DNA from: Symsagittifera roscoffensis
Lineage: Eukaryota; Xenacoelomorpha; Acoela; Convolutidae
Length of the DNA stretch: 64,000 nucleotides
NCBI RefSeq assembly: GCF_963678635.1
Contig: NC_087071.1
Span: forward strand, 45,123,095 to 45,187,094
Reading direction: 5' to 3'
Part shown: positions 56,330 through 64,000 of the stretch, piece after piece
Layout: every line of letters begins with the position of its first letter
How positions within the stretch are numbered: position 1 is the stretch's first letter
Notes under the pieces: generated by a model
Database searches by the model: none
The model's input: the letters and a program-made list of their open reading frames with translations, nothing else
Told to the model about the DNA's origin: nothing
Translations under genes and position numbers: made by a program

Positions 56330-57440
56330 GGGTGATTGTTAAACGGCGATACCCATTGACAAAAAATTTAAAAGCATAATATAATTTACAAAAAATTTTA
56401 ATCGAGTTTGCGTAAAGTTTTTATTTCCGATTTTGATAGTTTGTTCGTAAAGTGGCGGCTTGTAGTGTAATCGGTTGATGAAAGGCTGCTTGTAGTCGGT
56501 TGAAGAATGGCTGCTTGTAGTGTAGGTGCATGTAGAGCAGAGCATAGTTTTGTAGAGTTGTGGCGGCGGCCAAATCACAGCTGGAAACTTTTGAGAAATA
56601 TAACATCAAATATAATTTTTCAAATTTTGGTTTAGCGAATATACTTATCAGCAATACTGGGCTATAATTGTAGAAGCATGCATACTTTGTAAAGTGGCGG
56701 CAGCCAAATCACAGTTGGAGTTTAAAAAATAAAAGGACGGAGGTTAATAGATAATCTTGAAACTAATAGTTTCATTCCACCTGGGTTTTAGACTCAGATT
56801 TCTATTGCTGAGATCCTTATTTTTTTTCTCGGAGCACTGTTATGGTTTTCTGCATATGGTTGATGCGATTTAAGTCGTTTATGTAATTCTTTTGCACTTG
56901 ATTCGTGTAGGAGTCAAGGATTGGAGTCTGCATTTGGGCAGTTATAAAGGCTGCAGGAACACAAATGGGGGAGTTGTGGATTAACCAGACGGTAGGCACC
57001 GTCACCGTTTTGGTAAGGGTGATAGGTTTCTATCTTAAACCGGTTAATAAAGGGAGAGAGCGCATAATTTAAACTGGTGTCAAAATTTGGTGGTTTCCTG
57101 GGGTTGAGGTTTTGTTCCTTTTTGACTTGAATTGCGATTTTTGATTCAAGTTCTAGAGAGTTTGCGGATTAGTGAACTATTACAGTTTCACAATCTAGGT
57201 TTTGCCTAGTTGAAGAAGAAGGGAGAATTTTGAAAGGTCGGACAATTGCTTTTCTTTTTTGAATGCCATAAGAGTTTTCCACTTTTGGAATTTTAAAGTT
57301 GATATTCAATTTTGGTTGATTTATCGGGTTGATTATTTTGGATGGCATTTCCATAGGGTCATTTAAAGACAGAAGGTTTTCGAAATTGAGCAAGTCTTCT
57401 TCAAGTGGAGTTTGAAGAAGATCAGCGGGCATATCCTAAA
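56330..57440 (-). other. Region between env and 3' LTR with small ORFs
   Basis: Two minus-strand ORFs (57432-57169, 87 residues, and 57005-56817, 62 residues) lie here. I do not recognise either, though they could be accessory exons. The left part (56440-56720) has an imperfect repeat of GGCTGCTTGTAGT words. Confidence 0.35.
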
Positions 57441-57531
57441 ACATAAAATAAATTAGACCGTTACAGCGGGTCGATTATTGTAATCGACTAGTTGGAGTCT
57501 AGGATAAATTTTATCCTGATTTTCGTTTAGG

Positions 57532-59300
57532 TCATAGCTTGATCATAGGTACCTGAGGCCTATGATCAAGCTCAATATTTTGATCGTTCTCATTTTGAGC
57601 GAATATTGAAGTCACTATAGAAGTGAAAAGTATATTGTAAGGGGCGGCTAACATAACTTTTCCGAAATGAAGAGTTCGGCCGGTTAGTTTGTGTATGTGT
57701 GAAACTTTTATTACAAATACAAGAGCGTCGCGTATAAACTTAACGAAAATGAAAGAGGCGAATATTATTCCGCATCTTTCTAAATAGTACTGTAGTGTAC
57801 CAAAAATACGCGTGTACTCGTTTTTTCCAAAAATCAGGCGAGATAAGATAGTCCAAGTATATGTTTTGCGTAGATCCGTATTGACTACTCGAGTCCGGAT
57901 AGAAGTGTTTTCTTGCATTAAGAAAAGATTGGGATACTTTTTGTAAAATACCCTTCATTTCAGAGTTATCGGTAATCATGCTCCAAAATTTTTGCATTTG
58001 TGCATAAGCGTATAGAGATGCAAGAGAGTGTTTTACTTGCCGTTTAATTTCTTTCGGCTTAAAAAGATCTGGACCTTTTACTCTAGTAATAGAGGGTGTG
58101 AGTTCGATCCAAGAATTGTCGTTATCAACATCTAGTTGATAAAGATTTAAATGCTTATCGGAGCAGTCTTGTTGATCTGCCCATTTAAAAGTTTGTCGAG
58201 TGATCGGGTCGACGAAATGAACTTTTTCGCGATACATAATTGGTATCCGATTATAGCATGCATCTATTAATTGTAATGGAGAATAAAATTTTGGGTAGTG
58301 GTAGAGCCAGGCAACATTGCCATTGGTCTCTAAAAACATAGACCTATTTCGGGTCAAAATATAGCCGGCCAAACGCGGGCTTTCGATAAAGAGCATTAAA
58401 GTATTGATAATCATGGAGCGTTCTAACTCACATTGATTCGTTAAAAGTGCCAATTTGGCAGTTCGAAGCATGTAAAAGCTTCTAGTTTTTTTCCTAGATG
58501 AGCTTTGTAGTCTATTTGTCCCGGTGCAAAGGGATAATTTTAATTTTTTGCGTATTTTACATAAGTCAAATTTGGTTCCGAATGAATAATTTCTGTATTA
58601 GCACTCGGGTTTAATTCTAAACCGGTATCCATATTAAAACCGTTTTGGTATGCTATGAACAATGATTCGTATTGGGTCGGGTAGACTGTTTTTGGGTTTA
58701 TTGTGATAAAGATTGTGGTTTATTTAGTATTTTTAGCATAAATTGTTGAGTGTCTCTACCTCGCGTATGGTGGTTCCATATTTTAGTAAATCAGTCTTTT
58801 ACAATATAATAATTTTCTTCATTTCGAATCAATTTTGCTTCAAATTTATTCAGAACCGAAAAAATTCAGTTTTCGGGCATGTTCCAAGTTTATGCAAAAG
58901 GGTCGAGTGTTGTTGTTTCACATCCGTTTTCATATACAGGACAAGGCAATGGAATAGATTGCCAGTTATTAACGGTGCCATCTTTTAGATTGACAGTTCA
59001 GGAAAAATTTTGCATGTACGATTTAAAAGTATCCAAATGGATACAAGAACGATCGCTGTATTCGTTGTGGTATTTGCCATCAACTTTGCCTCTATTTGTA
59101 TTTGTGACAATTTTTTCGTCGAAGCGAAAAAGAATATTTTTTGAGTATCCTAAGTTAACATATCCCCGTTCGGCGACGTGCTTACAAGTATCAGGGGAAA
59201 TGTGTATATCAGTTGTGATTATATTTTGGCGAGCGTCTATTCCGCTTGAATCGAAAGAATCACAAAACCATCGGATAGATTGGTGTTTTATACGACACAT
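57532..59300 (-). pseudogene. Envelope-like glycoprotein, decayed
   Basis: The first open piece (59300-58998) has several Cys and ends near 58998. The next about 500 bp continues the theme with conserved-looking Cys and Trp but several stops. The piece 58471-57740 is open and includes ERSMIINTLMLFIESPRLAG, REKVHFVDPITRQTF and DNDNSWIELTPSI, resembling C-terminal ectodomain regions of retroelement envelope proteins. A frame change near 57,750 leads to 57918-57532, which contains a hydrophobic, membrane-spanning-like segment (CGIIFASFIFVKF and nearby). Breaks include multiple in-frame stops at about 58,740-58,990 and at least one frameshift. The exact family is uncertain. Confidence 0.6.
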
Positions 59301-59905
59301 TATCGCATTAAATTTTGTACTTTAATGCCGTTGGTAGAGAGTAACCTCAGCTGTTATAGTTTCGATATTTTCAGGTTGTATTTTGCAGAGAGCTACTTTA
59401 AGTGAGAAAATTTTATTCGATGTAATTAGTTGACAATCAAAATGCGCAATTTTTAGATCTTTTGCTTTATTAGCGTATTAGTGTATTAGCGTTTCATCTG
59501 GGTTAAAAGCGCAGATCTATTGAGGAAATAATAAAAGAGTATAGATAGCCAACCAAAAATTTGTTAGTTTTAGACGGTGGCGGAGAATAGAAATTAAACT
59601 TACTTTCAGCAAATCATCGATTATTTGGTCCGTTGATTGATCAAGGTCCATTATTTCACCTTCTTCGAGATCGCTGATTTTAGACATTACTTTTGAAAAT
59701 TATAGATTTTTGCAATTGCTGAGAAGTATCAATCAGCAGAGGAAGGTTTCGGATGTTGAGAAGTTTTTGAAATTAATGTTTCTTGGCTTATTTTTGCTGG
59801 TTTATATAGATCAGATTCTGATAAAGTTTATTCGTTTAAGACAGGTTTTAGCAAAGCCGGTTGTTCAGTTACAATTAATATAATATACTGTGCCGTATTT
59901 GGTTT

Positions 59906-60274
59906 TTACTGGAACGTGTCTACGGCCGTTGGTAGGGGTTTTTTTGTTTGCAATTTAGGACGATGCTTGAATCGATCTCGACCATCAGTGAATATTTGTA
60001 GGAAAAGATCTTTTAGTTTAGCCCAATTAGTAGCATTAGTTACTTCATCAGTAGACCATTCAAGAGCTGTTTTCGTTAATAAAAACGTTCCAAACAATCT
60101 TTTTCGTCTGTGATCATAGTTAGGCTGAGTGACAGCGTCTGTGGGTCGTTGCCCTAGTGAGAATGCAATTTTATTCTCAACTGAAGTCCAAAAGGCTTTT
60201 GCGTTCAGGTCTGAATCATTTCCTGAAAATGATACAAAAGACAAGTTAGGATAGGTGATTGGGTAATTGGCCAT
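59906..60274 (-). pseudogene. Gag-like protein, truncated
   Basis: A 122-residue frame starts MANYPITYPNLSFVSFSGND and has AFWTSVENKIAFSLGQ and FLLTKTALEWSTDEVTNA, the pattern of a Ty3/gypsy-type capsid N-terminal half. The frame stops at 59906 near AVDTFQ, before any zinc knuckle. It lies right after the leader, as gag should. Confidence 0.65.
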
Positions 60275-60299
60275 CTTACTTTTTTAGTAAGTTAAAATA

Positions 60300-60530
60300 T
60301 CCAATTTGATTTTTAAAGTTTTGATAAATTTGAATTTTGATAATTTCAACTTTGTGAAAATTTGAAAATTTGAAACTTTGATAATTTCATCTTTGGAAGT
60401 TTTGATAATTTCAACTTTTTGAAATTTGATAATTTCAATTTTGGAATTTTTGATACTTTCAACTTTTTGAAATTTTGATAATCTCAGTTTTTTGAGATTT
60501 TGAAAATTGAGTGAAATTTTGAAACTTGTG
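60300..60530. repeat. Low-complexity leader repeat
   Basis: GATAATTTCAACTTTTTGAAATTT-like words of about 30 bp recur about eight times between the primer site and gag. The ORF across it is an artefact of the repetition. Confidence 0.8.
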
Positions 60531-60551
60531 TGCCTCACTGGTTGCACCAAT

Positions 60552-61089
60552 TATTCCAAACTAACTTGACCTATTTTATTGCGATCGACCAAATCGCAGC
60601 TAGTTAGAACAAGGGGTCTTTCTGAATGTTGCTAAGACTTTCCTATTCTTGTTCAACAAATAAAGTTTCTTTCACTCGTAAATAGATATATTATTTCAAA
60701 TATAGAGGACACACATCAATTGTATATCAAGAGACATTGGGGTATGGATTGATAGTTATCGAGATAAAGATTTGAGATTTTGGTGATCAGGATGGTTGGG
60801 GGTCTCAGTATGAGAGTGGTTGTGAGATGGTTGTTCATGTGATCTGGTATATTTTCGCTTGGCTTATATACCGTAGATTTTAATATTCTCAATATTCCAT
60901 CTGTTGGTTAAACCAATCAGAAAGAAACAACACATGCTGTAATGTTTGCTTTTGTGATAGTTTATCAACCGAGCACACACATAACTTCAAGGTAGCATAT
61001 GGTAAAAGTTTAAGAATTAAGTTTCTGATTTCAAGTCAGAACATATGGTAAAATTTTAAGAATTGTGTTTCTGATTTCAATTCAGAACA
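60552..61089 (-). repeat. 5' LTR of the gag-env element
   Basis: It is the partner of the copy at 55.8 kb, differing by scattered substitutions and small indels. Just inside it, on the minus strand, TGGTGCAACCAGTGAGG (60549 downward) is a likely primer-binding site, two bases from the LTR end. Confidence 0.88.
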
Positions 61090-61109
61090 CAAAGGATTTA
61101 TTGGTTTTT

Positions 61110-61960
61110 TTGTTACTTATGAAGCTCTCACCGTGAATCAATGACATAGTGATCTGCAGTGATAGTACAAAAAAATAATCATCAATTGAGAAGACATTGA
61201 ATAAATTATTTCGATCATTGAATCTACCTAAGAATCTTCCCCACTTCCTTTCAAGGAAGGAGGGGCGATTGTAAAAAAGATTAAGTTAATGGAGTTTTTG
61301 ACCAATCAGAATGCAGCATTTTTAGAAGTCTCAATAGCAAAAGCAAGCTCTAGTGCTCACTTACTGATTTTACTTAGAGTGCTAGAGATTTTTTAAAATA
61401 AATACCGTAGGGGGATTGTTTAGTAAATCCCAAAGATGTACTCAAAAGTTCATTACAATTAAAAATAAAAATAACAGTTTAGCCGTATACATAGAAAACT
61501 TGAAAATTTAAAGGCTTTTAGTCCCTATGAAGCCATCGGTCACTGCGTGACAGGCTGATCTACAGAAATATAAATGAAAAACCATCAATCGACAGAAACT
61601 TAAAATAATTACTTCAAACATATTTGATAAACATGGTAACTGGTTGAACGTATACGCTAAACAAGACAGACATACATAATGGATGATTCTATAAATGAAC
61701 TATAGGTTCTATAGGATGATTCTATAGGTTTCTTGGCAGTTATGAAGACCTCTCTGACAATTTGAGACAGGCGAATTTATAGATTCATGAAGAAAAAAGC
61801 ATCAATTAAGAGGAAATTTAATGAATACTTCAAACATAATGAAACAAAAATGTAACCAGTTGGTCGAAATCACCAGAAACTAGCTATAATATCAGGGAAT
61901 TTGTAGCCTTCTGAAGCCCTCTCGATCACTGACAAGCAATCTGCAGAAACAAGAAGAAAC
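61110..61960 (-). pseudogene. Array of decayed partial copies of exon 55277-55450
   Basis: About four blocks, near 61120-61170, 61515-61570, 61725-61790 and 61900-61955, each show a TATGAAG(C)CCTC-like word, a GACAGGCTGATC-like word and TACAGAAA or TGCAGAAA. These are the start of the exon, its acceptor and the following intron. Words like ACCAGTTGGTCG recur between the blocks, giving a period of about 190-215 bp for the last three. None is open. Confidence 0.55.
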
Positions 61961-62289
61961 AACCCTCGACGAAATGTTTTTTTTTAGTAAACTCCAAGTT
62001 TAATATCTATTTCTGTCAGCGAGTATGAAGGAAGTTAAGTTACCTAAAAGTGCTCACTTGGCGGCGGAAATCAGTTTTAAGCCCATTTCCACTCGTAAAA
62101 ACTGTGCAAAAACTAACTGGAAAAAGAAATATATATTTTTTGGCCTTTTAGGATACCACAAAATAAACGGTCTGCAAGCGCAGAAAACGAGCATGGCCTA
62201 AGAAAAAAAAACTTAGTCATGATTGTGTGGAGTCAATACTACGCCAACTATCCTTAGACAGACTTAACAGACTTAGATAGCTCCTAAAA

Positions 62290-62350
62290 ATGGATCGACA
62301 AAATTTCTGAAATTTTTTTTCAACATCCCCCCTCGAGAAAATCCGCCCCT
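62290..62350. mobile_element. Short dispersed-element fragment
   Basis: CCCCCCTCGAGAAAATCCGCCCCTG matches, in shortened form, the fragment at 44.2 kb. Confidence 0.45.
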
Positions 62351-62551
62351 GGACTGATCCTATATTTTTCAAATGTACATTCCACTTTATTTTGTTTTGT
62401 GTTTACTCAATGGATCTTTTCAACGACGAATTTATAACAAGCGAAACATTATCATAACTAGTGGAAAACATCCCTTTCTTTGCATCCAACGCCACCACTT
62501 TTTCTTGCTTTTGTTTTCCTTCTTTTCTGATATAGTTTAGTTGTTTTAGTT

Positions 62552-62894
62552 TTGTTTTGTTTTACTTGTTCATATGGTCATCAATTTTCCTGTTTTTATA
62601 AGACAATAATAACATTAATGGACCTTTATTCCCGGTTATCTTTTGTCAGTGCTATACTATGCATGGAGACATTCCATTCCAATTATCATAATGAAGTTCT
62701 TTGCAGCTGTTTCCCAAGAGTGCCATTGGGTATCTTTCCCAGCCCAGTCTACTTGGTTTATCTGTACAAATATAGAGGGAAAGTACCTGAATGACACTTT
62801 CTGTTCACAAACATTTCCACCGTCTGTCATTTTAGAGCTACCAATTGCTGAACAAATTGAACAAGTGTTTTCATGCTTCTCTACCGGGTTGTAA
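62552..62894 (+). other. Unidentified open region
   Basis: Overlapping plus-strand ORFs of 80 and 83 residues occur. The second contains a plausible protein-like stretch (EGKYLNDTFCSQTFPPSVIL), but the minus strand is also partly open (about 62660-62800). I cannot choose a strand or family. Confidence 0.25.
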
Positions 62895-62929
62895 ACGAAG
62901 TACTTAAAACCACAAACGGGTTAAGGGGG

Positions 62930-63305
62930 GTGGACGCCCCCTTCCTCAGGGATTCGACCCCATTCCGACCCTCCTTTTGTACTATTTTGAGATATCAATT
63001 TTTGGCTGATTGACCCTAAAGTTTTTCTAAAAGCGCCATTGGCGCCAAGTCATAATAAATTTGAGGGGGGAGCGCGAGCCGAAAAAACGCAATTTTTTGG
63101 TCGAAATTTTCCAAAAAGTGTCTAAAAACAAATTTTTTGGCCATTTTTCAAAATTTTGCCCGGGACGCAGAAATTTTGGTCAAAACAGGGTCTTTGTAGT
63201 GCTTTGGGGAGTTCAAAAAATCAATTTGGTCGATCTAAAAAAAGGTAGAGAAAAATTTCAAAATTTTTTTGAAAGTAGAGAAATTCCTAGATCCGCGCCT
63301 GCCTA
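62930..63305. mobile_element. Dispersed-element fragment ending TAGATCCGCGCCTG
   Basis: It shares CAATTTGGTCGATCT and the TAGATCCGC-CCTG end with 44150-44250. The translation opposite these words gives FFRSTKLIF-like peptides that recur in several copies. Confidence 0.5.
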
Positions 63306-63594
63306 CATAAACTCATGTTAGTTGAAGACAAAACTATGGGAAATGAATGACCAGCGTTTTTTGAGAAGACTAATAGATTTTCAAAAAAAGTCTGTTTTGT
63401 TATCGCAAATTGAAATCTGCACTTAAACAAGCGTTTTTCAAGCCAAAAAATAAATTTTGATGCAGCAAAATCAGGTAATCTAGTTGCTCGTAATTTTCAT
63501 ACTAATCAATTGCTCTAATTTTTTTTTGCTTCAATGTTGCTTTGAGCTCAAAACTAACAAGAGTTTTTAGTTGTGATACTTTTTTGGGTTGTTA

Positions 63595-63960
63595 CGACGC
63601 TTTATATAATGCCAATTTGGCCAATTTGGGACAAGTAACGCGAGATATTTCGCGATTTTTACTTCGATATTTCGAGCGGAGAATTATTCCCTCTTACAAA
63701 TTGTTCCAAATTGAAAACAAGTGAGTTATTCGGTCTATTCAGTACTTCGCAATAAGCAAAAACATCAGTTTGTACACTTTAAATAGCGTGTGGGGAGATG
63801 TTTTTTCAACAAAAAATCTCAAAAAGAAGTTTCGAACTTTAATTATTTGCAATTCATTTTCTAAAAACGAACAGTCTTTCATAAACCTTAAAATGCAGTC
63901 GAAACATTCAAAGTTTTTTCTGATACTAGCAGTCTGGTATGTTTTCAATTGTTTCGACTT
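63595..63960. mobile_element. Half copy of the foldback element, right-arm type
   Basis: Sequence from GCCAATTTGGCCAATTTGGG through TTTCGCG, GCGGAGA, AAACCTTAAAATGCAGTCG and ACTAGCAGTCTGG follows the right arm of 47511-48777, with substitutions. Confidence 0.65.
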
Positions 63961-64000
63961 TCGAAAAAAAAGGAACATTTATGCGTGGTGTGGTTTTTTT

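Larger units (their letters stand above)
55779..61089 (-). mobile_element. LTR retroelement with gag and env remnants but no pol
   Basis: Two closely similar LTRs (55779-56314 and 60552-61089) bound a 4.2-kb interior. CAAA lies on both outer sides, a likely 4-bp target duplication. On the minus strand a primer site and a low-complexity leader are followed by a gag-like ORF (60274-59906) and then an envelope-like region (59300-57532) with stops and frameshifts. Nothing resembling protease, RT or integrase fits in the roughly 600 bp between them. It would have depended on another element for replication, and it is now dead. Confidence 0.8.

Noticed and set aside
58743-59325. Plus-strand ORFs of 81 and 148 residues
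   Set aside because: They are antisense to the envelope-like region, whose minus-strand translation is the one with recognisable features.

Overview
The window looks like nuclear DNA of an invertebrate animal. It is AT-rich and gene-poor. Its genes are split by GT-AG introns, and it holds a BEL/Pao retrotransposon (a metazoan group), Ty3/gypsy-type elements, an env-bearing retroelement, foldback elements and several tandem arrays. I cannot name the species. No bacterial-type operons, rRNA genes or CRISPR arrays were seen.

Layout. 1-1.83 kb is a 173-bp satellite with a higher-order pattern. 2.1-9.3 kb mixes a dispersed repeat family with a broken Ty3/gypsy copy A on the minus strand. 9.28-18.27 kb is a nearly complete but frameshifted BEL/Pao element on the minus strand, with two LTRs, a primer-binding site, a 5-bp target duplication, gag, protease, RT, RNase H and integrase. 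It also carries an accessory ORF upstream of gag, and a tRNA-like module lies inside each LTR. 18.27-25.9 kb is gypsy copy B on the minus strand, followed by a 36-bp minisatellite to 26.7 kb. 28.9-31.0 kb is an older BEL relic that keeps the same accessory-protein/gag order. 32.3-34.7 kb is a trypsin-like protease pseudogene on the plus strand.

The clearest host gene lies on the minus strand from 46.65 to 37.44 kb. Eight exons, whose phases all agree, encode a predicted 689-residue protein. About 460 disordered residues are followed by a short-chain dehydrogenase/reductase domain resembling 15-hydroxyprostaglandin dehydrogenase (HPGD). That domain has lost the catalytic Tyr and Lys, the NNAG motif and part of the glycine-rich cofactor motif, so it is probably a pseudoenzyme. 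This is the best candidate in the window for something undescribed. A second minus-strand host gene is partly visible as three exons at 53.7-55.5 kb.

The second half also holds a 1.27-kb foldback element (47.5-48.8 kb), an exact 215-bp tandem duplication (49.0-49.5 kb) and a 56-bp satellite of about 34 copies (51.0-52.9 kb). At 55.78-61.09 kb a retroelement with gag and env remnants but no recognisable pol sits inside an array of decaying partial copies of one exon. The retroelements are unlikely to act together with the host genes. They mainly explain the structure of the region and the interrupted arrays.
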